From: Alphaproteobacteria bacterium
GTDB lineage: Bacteria; Pseudomonadota; Alphaproteobacteria; Micavibrionales; Micavibrionaceae
DNA length: 6,067 nt
Direction of reading: 5' to 3'
Assembly (NCBI GenBank): GCA_016763095.1
Contig: JAESUK010000064.1
Span: 1 to 6,067 of the forward strand
Every line of letters starts with the position of its first letter. The first letter of the stretch is position 1. Positions 1-6,067 of this stretch are shown piece after piece. The translations under genes and the position numbers were made by a program. The notes under the pieces were generated by a model. That model was not told where the DNA came from, made no database searches, and saw only the letters and a list, made by a program, of their open reading frames with translations.

Positions 1-1
1 G

Positions 2-1408
2 GATGAACATGGTCAGAAGGTTGCACAAACGGCTGAGAAGAACGGCGTTAGCCCTCAAGAGTTTTGCAATGACATCGCGCAAAAATTTACTGAACAAACA
101 AAAATTTTTAATATTTCAAATGATCAGTTCATAAGAACCACCGACAAAAATCATCACAAATCATCACAAGCCATCTGGCAAAAACTAGAAGACAACGGCG
201 ATATCTATTTGGATAAATACGCAGGTTGGTATTCCGTCAGAGATGAAGCCTTTTACGATGAAAAAGAGATTACAAAAGATGAAAAAACGGGTGTAAAGCT
301 GTCTCCCCATGGAACAGAAGTCGAATGGGTTGAAGAAGAGAGCTATTTCTTCAAACTCTCCGCCTATGAAGACAAACTACTCACGCTTTATAAAGAACAT
401 CCAGAATTTATTGCACCACAATCAAAGCACAATGAAATCACAAGCTTTGTCAAAGGTGGATTACGTGACCTCTCAATTTCACGAACTACATTTGATTGGG
501 GAGTAAAAGTTCCTAACGACCCAAAACACGTCATGTATGTCTGGCTTGATGCACTTACAAATTATATTACAGCCCTTGGCTATCCAGATACAGAGTCAGA
601 AAACTTCAAGAAGTTTTGGCCTGCAAATTATCACGTTGTTGGAAAAGACATTATCCGTTTCCATTGTGTCTACTGGCCTGCGTTCTTAATGGCAGCAAAC
701 ATTGAACTCCCAAAGCAAGTTTTTGCACATGGCTTTATCAATGTAGATGGTAAAAAAATGTCTAAGTCTGTCGGCAATGTGATCGCACCAACTGAACTTG
801 TTTCACGCTACGGTATGGATCAAACACGCTATCTATTGATGCGCACAATTTCACATGGCGAAGACGGCAACTATAATCACGAACAATCCATCGTGCGCAT
901 TAACGCCGACCTTTCAAATGGCTTAGGAAATCTCGTACAGCGGACACTTTCAATGATTGTGAAAAACTGTGATGCAACTATTCCAGACCGTGACAACCTA
1001 ACAGAAGATGATCAAAAGCTCCTTGATCAAGCCTATACAACCATTAATGCAATAAGACCCTTATTCGAGAAATTTCAGTTCAACCGAGGTCTTGAAGAAA
1101 TTTGGCGTCTTGTATCTGCCGCTAACACATATGTTGATGAACAAGCACCATGGGCTCTAAAGAAAACAGACACCATCCGTATGGGTGTGGTTCTATCTGT
1201 TCTTGCAGAAACCATCAGATGCCTTGGTATTCTCGTACAACCTGTTATGCCTGACTCTGCTTCTAAAATTCTAGATCAACTGAAAACACCACAAGATCAG
1301 CGTGACTTTGAACATTTGAGCGTAGAACATGCCCTAAAAAATGGGATCACAATCGATCCACCACAAGGCGTTTTTCCACGTCTTGTCGAAGAAGAAAAGG
1401 CCGCATAA
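2..1408 (+). CDS. metG: Methionyl-tRNA synthetase, 5'-truncated by window edge
   Basis: Cytoplasmic class I synthetase that charges tRNA-Met with methionine. The reading frame is already open at base 2 and begins DEHGQK, a conserved block of the MetRS Rossmann fold that follows the HIGH motif, so roughly 50 N-terminal residues including HIGH lie outside the window. The 468 visible residues contain FIRTT (about 44-48), GWYSVRDEAFYDE (75-87), VEWVEEESYFF, the KMSKS loop (252-256) and the anticodon-domain tryptophan in APW (W384). The connective-peptide region has no CxxC pairs, so this is a zinc-less form, as I recall for alphaproteobacterial MetG. It ends soon after PPQGVFPRL, with no C-terminal tRNA-binding dimerisation domain. 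An apparent TTG start at base 209 is internal and not the true start. The next gene follows after 4 bp. Identity is secure. Confidence 0.97.
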   Translation, partial: DEHGQKVAQTAEKNGVSPQEFCNDIAQKFTEQTKIFNISNDQFIRTTDKNHHKSSQAIWQKLEDNGDIYLDKYAGWYSVRDEAFYDEKEITKDEKTGVKLSPHGTEVEWVEEESYFFKLSAYEDKLLTLYKEHPEFIAPQSKHNEITSFVKGGLRDLSISRTTFDWGVKVPNDPKHVMYVWLDALTNYITALGYPDTESENFKKFWPANYHVVGKDIIRFHCVYWPAFLMAANIELPKQVFAHGFINVDGKKMSKSVGNVIAPTELVSRYGMDQTRYLLMRTISHGEDGNYNHEQSIVRINADLSNGLGNLVQRTLSMIVKNCDATIPDRDNLTEDDQKLLDQAYTTINAIRPLFEKFQFNRGLEEIWRLVSAANTYVDEQAPWALKKTDTIRMGVVLSVLAETIRCLGILVQPVMPDSASKILDQLKTPQDQRDFEHLSVEHALKNGITIDPPQGVFPRLVEEEKAA

Positions 1409-1412
1409 TTTG

Positions 1413-1787
1413 ATGGATACACAGATCACGCACATAACTGTTAAGCTAAAAAACCATAGGTTTTATATGCTTATCGGTATTGATGACAGTGAAAAAATCA
1501 CACCGCAAGAGGTCATTATAAACGCGGAACTTGATGTTGAATGTAAACTAGAAAACCTTAAAGCCGACAACATTGGTGATGTATACAACTACGTGGCACT
1601 TAAAAACGATATCGAAGCCATCGCAAACAAGGGCCATATAGGCCTCATTGAAAACTTTGCGGAGCAAATCGCGGATTGCGCGCTTACAAATGCGATGGTA
1701 AAGCGCTGTCGTATCTACATTCAAAAACCAGATGTTTTCTCAAATCTGGACAGCGTCGGCGTTGAACTCACGAAAGAGAGAGTTTAA
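1413..1787 (+). CDS. folB: Dihydroneopterin aldolase family protein (FolB-like)
   Basis: 124-residue protein, normal length for FolB, which converts 7,8-dihydroneopterin to 6-hydroxymethyl-dihydropterin and glycolaldehyde in folate synthesis; the family forms cytoplasmic octamers. By alignment from memory with the E. coli and S. aureus enzymes, the key residues are present: E27 in the IGIDDSEK segment, Y60 in YNYVALKND, the pterin-binding glutamate E80 in GLIENFAEQIAD, and the catalytic lysine K105 in QKPDVF, followed by the usual SVGVEL strand. The start at ATG 1413 is chosen because the protein then begins where the family begins, with an AAAGG ribosome-binding site about 12 bases upstream. 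An in-frame ATG at 1341 would only add 24 residues that are metG sequence read in another frame. It lies 4 bp after metG and its stop overlaps the next start (TAATG). The epimerase FolX is a close relative and cannot be excluded. Confidence 0.85.
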   Translation: MDTQITHITVKLKNHRFYMLIGIDDSEKITPQEVIINAELDVECKLENLKADNIGDVYNYVALKNDIEAIANKGHIGLIENFAEQIADCALTNAMVKRCRIYIQKPDVFSNLDSVGVELTKERV

Positions 1788-2236
1788 TGCTCGCAAGCTT
1801 CTCATGGGGAATATACGCACTCATCGCCTCTGTAACATGGGGTCTTGTTTATGTTCTTGAAGAGAAACTTTTAAAAGCTGGTATAACACCGATTGCCCTA
1901 CAGCTTTTCGTCGGCGTTGTTTCTATGCCCGTCTATATCGTACTTTTCTTTGCGCTAAGGGATAAAAAAGCTGACATACAGCTCATCATGCAAAACCCAA
2001 ATCTTTTATGGTACATCGGAATTGTAGGAACATTAATTGTCGTCGCCAACTTACTAATCTTATTTGCAGTACAAGATAAGAACGCAACGTTGGTAAGCTT
2101 CTTGGAAATCACTTATCCAATTTTCACATTCATATTTGCCATGTGGATCTTAGGAGACACACAGCTTAATACAGCAACTGTGGTCGGTGCAGGGTTTATC
2201 GCCCTTGGCACAGGCGTTATACTTGTGAAAGGATAA
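1787..2236 (+). CDS. Half-size DMT/EamA-like membrane protein, five predicted helices
   Basis: 149-residue, strongly hydrophobic inner-membrane protein. Five helices can be drawn by eye at about residues 7-24, 36-57, 73-95, 101-122 and 128-147. Helix 4, with E107 and the run ITYPIFTFIFAMWILGD, followed by a glycine-rich helix 5 (VGAGFIALGTGVIL), resembles the end of an EamA repeat in the drug/metabolite transporter superfamily. Typical EamA transporters have about 300 residues and ten helices in two repeats; this is one repeat, so if it transports it probably works as a dimer (inference). The substrate is unknown. The ATG overlaps the folB stop codon, with a weak AGAGAG Shine-Dalgarno sequence just upstream, and tatD follows after 5 bp, so it should be made together with its neighbours. 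Nothing in the sequence ties it to pterin transport beyond position. Confidence 0.75.
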   Translation: MLASFSWGIYALIASVTWGLVYVLEEKLLKAGITPIALQLFVGVVSMPVYIVLFFALRDKKADIQLIMQNPNLLWYIGIVGTLIVVANLLILFAVQDKNATLVSFLEITYPIFTFIFAMWILGDTQLNTATVVGAGFIALGTGVILVKG

Positions 2237-2241
2237 TCACC

Positions 2242-3042
2242 ATGTGGATCGATTCTCACTGTCATTTGAACCACGAAGGAAGCGACAAAGTCGGTTCAAT
2301 TGCAGAACGCATAGAAAATGCCAATAACAATGGTGTGGAAGGTATGCTTACCGTGTGCTGTAACATAACCAAAGAACGGGATGAGCTTAAAGCCATTGCC
2401 GCCGCGCATAAGAATATTTGGTACAGCATCGGCACACACCCACATGATGCGGCTGATACAAAAGAGCTTAAAATCACACAAAAAGAACTCTCAGAAATGG
2501 TTCTCACAGATGATAAAATCATTGCAATTGGTGAAACTGGACTGGATTATTACTACGATAATTCTCCTCGCGAAGAACAAAGGGAGAGCTTCAGAAAACA
2601 CATAAGAAGCAGCCTAGAGACAGAACTACCTCTTATTATCCACACAAGAGACGCGGAAGATGACACTGTTCAAATCTTGAAAGAGGAGGGAGGCAATGAA
2701 ATTAAGGCTGTCCTGCACTGCTTTACAGGCACTCGTGACCTAGCAGAACAAGCGCTTGATATGGGATTTTATATCTCTTTTTCTGGAATTGTAACGTTCA
2801 AAAATTCTACCGACCTACAAGAAGTCGCCAAAATGGTTCCCAATAATCGCTTTCTCGTTGAGACCGATGCACCGTTTCTTGCACCAGTACCATACAGAGG
2901 TAAAACCAACCAACCCGCACATGTAATTGAGACAGGAAAGTTTATTTCTCAACTTAAAGCAATATCTGAGGAAGACTGTGCTAAGCATTCAAAAGACAAC
3001 TTTTTTAATTTATTTAATGGGGCGCGCAAAACATGGGTTTAA
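2242..3042 (+). CDS. tatD: TatD-family metal-dependent hydrolase / DNase
   Basis: 266-residue TIM-barrel amidohydrolase-type protein of the TatD/YcfH family, close to the usual 255-270 residues. All expected metal ligands are visible: the HxH pair H6/H8 in DSHCHL, E98 in IGETGLDYY, H134 in LIIHTRDA, H159 in LHCFTG and D209 in VETDAPFLAP. Family members have 3'-5' exonuclease or DNase activity on damaged DNA, and some act in D-Tyr-tRNA deacylation; the physiological substrate here is not known. The start at ATG 2242 has an AAAGGA ribosome-binding site with 8-base spacing and gives the canonical W/V-D-S-H-C-H-L N-terminus. Its last 10 bases overlap the next gene. Its place downstream of metG and upstream of an MBL-fold gene is the usual alphaproteobacterial arrangement, apart from the two genes placed between it and metG. 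Confidence 0.95.
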   Translation: MWIDSHCHLNHEGSDKVGSIAERIENANNNGVEGMLTVCCNITKERDELKAIAAAHKNIWYSIGTHPHDAADTKELKITQKELSEMVLTDDKIIAIGETGLDYYYDNSPREEQRESFRKHIRSSLETELPLIIHTRDAEDDTVQILKEEGGNEIKAVLHCFTGTRDLAEQALDMGFYISFSGIVTFKNSTDLQEVAKMVPNNRFLVETDAPFLAPVPYRGKTNQPAHVIETGKFISQLKAISEEDCAKHSKDNFFNLFNGARKTWV

Positions 3043-3812
3043 AGTTTACTATTCTTGGGTGTGCAAACTCATACGGCGTTCCATATGCCGGTAATGATTG
3101 GGGCGATTGCGATCCAAACGAAGTCAGAAACCGACGCACAAGATGTTCACTTTTGGTACAATCTGAAAACACATCAATTGTCATAGATACTGGTGCTGAT
3201 TTTAGAGAACAAATGAATATACATAAAGTAAAGACCTTAGATGCCGTTCTCTATACACATAAACATTCAGATCACACAGCAGGCATTGACGACCTACGTA
3301 TCTATGCAATTCGCAACAAAGCGCCTCTATGTGCTTACTTAGACTCAGACACACTAGATTACATAAGAACAAGCAGAGATTACATTCTAGAGACAAAAGT
3401 AAAAGAATACCCCGCAATGCTTACAACACATACAGTTGAGCCATACGGTCACTTCACGATCAATAATGACCTTAAAGTACAAACACACAGCCTTAATCAC
3501 GGCTCAATCATATCTATGGGCTATAGATTTGGTGATGTTGCGTATTCACTGGACATGAAAGATATTACAGACAACAGAAGCTTTGACGCTCTATATGGCA
3601 TCAAAACATGGATCGTTGACGCTGGTGCGTATAAGTCAGAACATAATCCTGTCCACGCGACCTTTGATAGAATCATAGAGCTTAATCAAAAGGTAAAAGC
3701 ATCGCGCGTGATCCTCACGTCGCTCTCTAACCGAATTGATTACAAACAAGCATCATCTGAGCTACCAGACGGCTATGAGATAGCTTATGACGGGATGACG
3801 ATCAAATCTTAG
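3033..3812 (+). CDS. PhnP-like metallo-beta-lactamase-fold hydrolase, altered last metal ligand
   Basis: 259-residue cytoplasmic MBL-fold protein of the group related to PhnP (phosphoribosyl cyclic phosphate phosphodiesterase) that usually follows tatD in alphaproteobacteria. Visible signatures are an N-terminal GCANSYGVP (GCGTSGGVP in most relatives), WGDCDP, NRRTRCS, the HxHxDH motif H76/H78/D80/H81 in THKHSDHTAG, H156 in LNHGSI and D174 in AYSLDM. The C-terminal segment that normally reads LTHMHxDxDY is here LTSLSNRIDY, so the final metal-binding His (H222 in E. coli PhnP) is S230. The rest of the segment, ELPDGYEIAYDGM, aligns well, so this is substitution and not a frameshift. No phosphonate genes are nearby, so the phn function should not be assumed. 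The ATG overlaps the tatD stop by 10 bp, indicating coupling. It may have reduced or altered catalysis. Confidence 0.88.
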   Translation: MGLKFTILGCANSYGVPYAGNDWGDCDPNEVRNRRTRCSLLVQSENTSIVIDTGADFREQMNIHKVKTLDAVLYTHKHSDHTAGIDDLRIYAIRNKAPLCAYLDSDTLDYIRTSRDYILETKVKEYPAMLTTHTVEPYGHFTINNDLKVQTHSLNHGSIISMGYRFGDVAYSLDMKDITDNRSFDALYGIKTWIVDAGAYKSEHNPVHATFDRIIELNQKVKASRVILTSLSNRIDYKQASSELPDGYEIAYDGMTIKS

Positions 3813-4031
3813 GGCTCAGAACGACGATAGAACGCATTGTATATATAATTAAACCCCTTCTATAATACATTACTTTACATAATATACATTATCACTCTAT
3901 TCGTATCTCAATTCAAGTGGCATCACACACCCCTATATATCCTAATAGTACAACTCCACTCAGCAATTTGAGCAACTAACAAATATAAGATATGCTGTAA
4001 CCATACATAACAATGGGACGAATACACTTAC
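3813..4031 (+). other. AT-rich intergenic region between MBL gene and msrB
   Basis: About 220 bases without a credible gene on either strand. It is more AT-rich than its surroundings and holds two perfect TATAAT hexamers (3844-3849 and 3861-3866). It also holds an 8-base direct repeat, ATACATTA, at 3865-3872 and 3884-3891. The second TATAAT has only a poor -35 candidate (TTGTAT at 3837-3842, 18-base spacing), and such matches are expected by chance in AT-rich DNA. No stem followed by a T-run was seen after the MBL stop, so how the five-gene left operon ends is not clear. A better promoter lies near the msrB end. Confidence 0.6.
3968..3996 (+). promoter_or_regulatory. Candidate sigma70-type promoter for msrB-mazG
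   Basis: TTGAGC (3968-3973) and TATGCT (3991-3996) are separated by exactly 17 bases and each match four of six consensus positions. Transcription would begin near 4003 and leave a leader of about 30 bases, with a GGGACG sequence (4015-4020) about 11 bases before the msrB ATG as a possible ribosome-binding site. It is the best-placed promoter in the intergenic region, but the evidence is sequence resemblance only. Confidence 0.4.
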
Positions 4032-4526
4032 ATGAAAACATTATATATTATATCGACTCTCATTATTGCAACCACTTCAATTGCAGGAGCACAAACTTTG
4101 ACCCCAATAGGCAAAACAAAGGATCTCACAGATCTTCAAAAGTACGTCACACAACATGATGGAACAGAACCTCCTTTTAAAAATGAATATTGGGACAATA
4201 AGGAAGAAGGTATTTATGTTGATGTTGTAAGTGGAGAGCCCCTTTTCTCTTCTAAAGATAAATTTGAATCAGGAACAGGATGGCCAAGCTTTACACAACC
4301 TATTAAGCAATCAAACATTGACACAAATATAGATATTAAAATGGGGTTGCCACGAACTGAAATACGATCTTCTAATTCAGACTCTCACTTGGGACATGTT
4401 TTCACAGATGGACCGAAAGAAAAAGGTGGCTACCGTTACTGTATTAATTCAGCGGCACTTCAGTTTATTCCAAAAGACAAGCTTGAAGAAGAAGGTTATG
4501 AAGAGTATCTTTCTGAGTTCGAATAG
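4032..4526 (+). CDS. msrB: Exported peptide-methionine (R)-S-oxide reductase, single-cysteine form
   Basis: 164-residue MsrB, which reduces methionine-R-sulfoxide in proteins. The N-terminus (K2, hydrophobic core 4-17, A18-G19-A20 then Q21) looks like a Sec signal peptide cleaved after A20, so the enzyme should act in the periplasm. Core family blocks are present: GTEPPF (44-49), EYWDNKEEGIY, GEPLFSS, SGTGWPSF (80-87), RTEIRSSNSDSHLGHVF with H119 and H122, and the catalytic Cys137 in RYCINSAAL. The zinc-binding CxxC pairs are absent: the positions read VDVVSG and RSSNSD. The common alternative resolving-cysteine site before GWPSF is Thr82. Cys137 is the only cysteine in the protein. A candidate promoter lies upstream and mazG follows after 21 bp. 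Family identity is secure; the periplasmic location is inferred from the leader. Confidence 0.95.
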   Translation: MKTLYIISTLIIATTSIAGAQTLTPIGKTKDLTDLQKYVTQHDGTEPPFKNEYWDNKEEGIYVDVVSGEPLFSSKDKFESGTGWPSFTQPIKQSNIDTNIDIKMGLPRTEIRSSNSDSHLGHVFTDGPKEKGGYRYCINSAALQFIPKDKLEEEGYEEYLSEFE

Positions 4527-4547
4527 AACACTAGAAAGATACCTAAT

Positions 4548-4943
4548 ATGCCAGAGAAAACAGCACTTCAAACAGCGCAACAGTTCCAAATTGATGCCTC
4601 AAAAACTGGTTTTGAATGGGATCATATAGATCAACTCTTCGAAAAGCTTCAAGAAGAAATAGAAGAGCTCCGCCAAGGCATTAAAAACAACGACATTCCA
4701 AACATTGAAGAAGAACTTGGAGACATGCTCTTTGTCGTAACGAACCTAGCAAAAAATCTTGGTTGCGATGCAGAAACATCACTCAGAAACGCCAACACTA
4801 AATTTGAACGCCGTTATAATGGAATGTTTGATCTGTTCAGAACAACCTACCCAAACAAAGCCTCTTCTGAACTTACGCTAGAGCAATGGGACGAGCTTTG
4901 GGAACAACAAAAGAAAAAAGAACGCCAACAAAAAGCTATTTAA
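4548..4943 (+). CDS. mazG: Single-domain MazG-type nucleotide pyrophosphohydrolase
   Basis: 131-residue all-alpha NTP pyrophosphohydrolase that would hydrolyse (d)NTPs to monophosphate and pyrophosphate, a nucleotide house-cleaning role. It aligns from memory with the C-terminal half of E. coli MazG: TALQTAQQFQ then TGFEW (20-24), the metal-binding EExxE motif (E36, E37, E40), EELGD with E56 and D59, LFVVTNLAKNLG, and NANTKFERRYNGM. E. coli and most alphaproteobacterial MazG proteins have about 260-270 residues in two tandem MazG domains; here the N-terminal domain is missing and 21 bp separate the ATG from msrB, so there is no room for it. The catalytic residues are intact, so a working half-size enzyme is likely. 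The frame is the same as msrB, separated by one TAG stop. A weak AGAAAG ribosome-binding sequence lies 9 bases before the ATG. Confidence 0.9.
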   Translation: MPEKTALQTAQQFQIDASKTGFEWDHIDQLFEKLQEEIEELRQGIKNNDIPNIEEELGDMLFVVTNLAKNLGCDAETSLRNANTKFERRYNGMFDLFRTTYPNKASSELTLEQWDELWEQQKKKERQQKAI

Positions 4944-4953
4944 ACGTAACAAC

Positions 4954-6067
4954 TTAGAACTGGCTATTAAATTGTCCTAATGCCTTCTCGCTGATAAGAA
5001 CATCCAGAAAAACAGTCTCATCTTCATATTTTTCAGACAAGACTTCTGCATTTTGATAAATCCATGCAATGGCTTTTCCATCAGACGACAGGCGTTTAAT
5101 CGTAACTTCTTTTTTCCCAACAGAGAGCTTCTCCGAAACAGCCAGTAATAACGATTCCACGCCTTCACCTGATATGGAAGAAACAGGACAAACATGTGAC
5201 GGAAAGTCTCTATTTTCTAAGCAATCAATTTTATTCCAAACCTCAATAATACGCGGATCACCTTCGTACTCGATGCCCATTTCCTTAAGAACATGGATCA
5301 CATCCCTCTTTTGCGCGTCCGTGTGCTCACTTGCAATGTCACGAACATGCAGAATAACATCTGCAAACGTTACTTGCTCCAACGTCGCTCTAAACGCTTC
5401 AATAAGCTGTGTCGGCAGATTTGATATAAAGCCCACAGTATCAGAAAGGATAATTTCACTTCCCGTCGGAAGCTTTAACGCCCGCAAAGTTGGGTCAAGC
5501 GTTGCAAAAGGCAAATCCTCTGCAAAAACATTCGCCCCTGTAAGTAAATTGAACAAAGTTGACTTACCCGCATTCGTATAGCCAACAAGCGCAACAGCAG
5601 GAAACGGAACACGCTCCCTACTCTTTCTTTGAAGATTCCGATTTTGACGTATCTTTTTGAGATCTTTTTTAAGACGCGTAATCTTGTCCGCAATAATACG
5701 ACGATCAAGCTCAATCTGAGTTTCCCCAGGTCCGCCCATAAAGCCTGCGCCCCCTCTTTGACGCTCCAAATGCGTCCATGACCGAACCAACCGTGACCGC
5801 TGGTATGAGAGCGATGCCAATTCGACCTGAATACGACCTTCTTTGGTCTGCGCCCGCGCGCCAAATATTTCTAAGATCAACGCCGTTCTATCAATCACCT
5901 TACGCTGCCACAGTTTTTCTAAATTACGTTGCTGAATGGGTGACAAGGCGGCATTTACGATAATAATATGAGGTTCGATATCTTCGACCATCCCCTTGAT
6001 AAGATCACAAGTACCTTTTCCGAATAAGGTTGATGGCAAGGCCTTTGAGACCTTCTGCACATGCACA
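4954..6067 (-). CDS. hflX: GTPase HflX, N-terminus beyond the right edge
   Basis: Ribosome-associated GTPase; HflX proteins bind the 50S subunit and split stalled or heat-damaged 70S ribosomes. The 370 visible residues (numbered from the GTG at 6066) start inside the N-terminal HflX domain at KALPSTLFGKG, so perhaps 50-70 residues are missing from the usual 430 or so. The GTG at the edge is probably an internal valine. Seen in order: LSPIQQRNLEK (41-51), VIDRTALILEIF, RAQTKEG, the LVRSWTHLERQRGG and GPGETQIELDRR linker motifs, then the G domain with P-loop GYTNAGKST (162-170), G2 FATLDPT (187-193), G3 DTVG (209-212), G4 NKID (278-281) and G5-like VSSISG (295-300). All nucleotide-binding motifs are intact. 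In alphaproteobacteria hfq usually lies just upstream, which here would be off the right edge. It converges on mazG, with 10 bp between stops. Confidence 0.97.
   Translation of the reverse strand, partial: VHVQKVSKALPSTLFGKGTCDLIKGMVEDIEPHIIIVNAALSPIQQRNLEKLWQRKVIDRTALILEIFGARAQTKEGRIQVELASLSYQRSRLVRSWTHLERQRGGAGFMGGPGETQIELDRRIIADKITRLKKDLKKIRQNRNLQRKSRERVPFPAVALVGYTNAGKSTLFNLLTGANVFAEDLPFATLDPTLRALKLPTGSEIILSDTVGFISNLPTQLIEAFRATLEQVTFADVILHVRDIASEHTDAQKRDVIHVLKEMGIEYEGDPRIIEVWNKIDCLENRDFPSHVCPVSSISGEGVESLLLAVSEKLSVGKKEVTIKRLSSDGKAIAWIYQNAEVLSEKYEDETVFLDVLISEKALGQFNSQF

Noticed and set aside
1341..1412. Upstream ATG extension of folB
   Set aside because: The extra 24 residues are metG coding sequence read in another frame and do not match the FolB N-terminus; ATG 1413 gives the normal family length.
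3844..3866. Two TATAAT hexamers as additional promoters
   Set aside because: The first has no acceptable -35 element at 16-18 bases and the second only TTGTAT; AT-rich sequence yields such matches by chance.
3957..3973. CTCA ... TGAG small inverted repeat upstream of msrB as an operator
   Set aside because: Only a 4-bp stem overlapping the candidate -35 box; too short to be distinguished from chance in AT-rich DNA.
4962..4984. GGCTATTA ... TAATGCC inverted repeat as a terminator at the mazG/hflX junction
   Set aside because: The stem is about 7 bp with a bulge, lies inside the hflX coding end, and is not followed by a T-run on either strand.
5069..5581. 170-codon open frame on the + strand opposite hflX
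   Set aside because: It lies wholly antisense to the conserved G-domain of hflX; its translation resembles no family I know and it has no ribosome-binding site of note. It is a shadow of the real gene.
5475..5864. 129-codon open frame on the - strand inside hflX in another frame
   Set aside because: It overlaps the P-loop and linker region of hflX, and the protein is arginine-rich out-of-frame sequence with no recognisable motif.

Overview
This window reads as an ordinary chromosomal housekeeping region of an alphaproteobacterium of low to moderate GC content. Three things point to that class: the short methionyl-tRNA synthetase that carries GWYSVRDEAFYDE where many bacterial relatives have zinc-knot cysteines; the gene order metG, tatD, PhnP-like metallo-beta-lactamase-fold protein, which is the downstream part of the familiar alphaproteobacterial tmk-holB-metG-tatD-MBL cluster; and the adjacency of mazG and hflX. 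GC was judged by eye and the genus is not identified. No mobile element, phage gene, CRISPR array, rRNA or tRNA is visible.

Left block (2-3812, + strand): a tightly packed, probably co-transcribed run of five genes. They are metG (5' end outside the window), a FolB-type dihydroneopterin aldolase, a half-size five-helix DMT/EamA-like membrane protein, a TatD-family metal-dependent hydrolase and a PhnP-like MBL-fold protein. Gaps are 4 bp, a TAATG overlap, 5 bp and a 10-bp overlap, so translational coupling is likely. The folB and membrane-protein genes sit between metG and tatD, which are usually adjacent in this class.

Middle (3813-4031): an AT-rich intergenic stretch of about 220 bp with a plausible sigma70-type promoter close to the next gene and no convincing terminator.

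Right block: msrB (exported methionine-R-sulfoxide reductase) and a single-domain MazG-type nucleotide pyrophosphohydrolase form a short + strand unit (21-bp gap). It converges on hflX (- strand, N-terminus beyond the right edge) with only 10 bp between the stop codons.

No clearly new system was found. The points most worth a second look are small departures from family norms. The MBL protein has Ser where the last metal-binding His of PhnP-like enzymes is expected. The MsrB keeps only one cysteine and lacks the zinc site. The MazG is only the C-terminal half of the usual two-domain protein and is convergent with hflX. The folB plus membrane-protein pair is inserted in the metG-tatD cluster.
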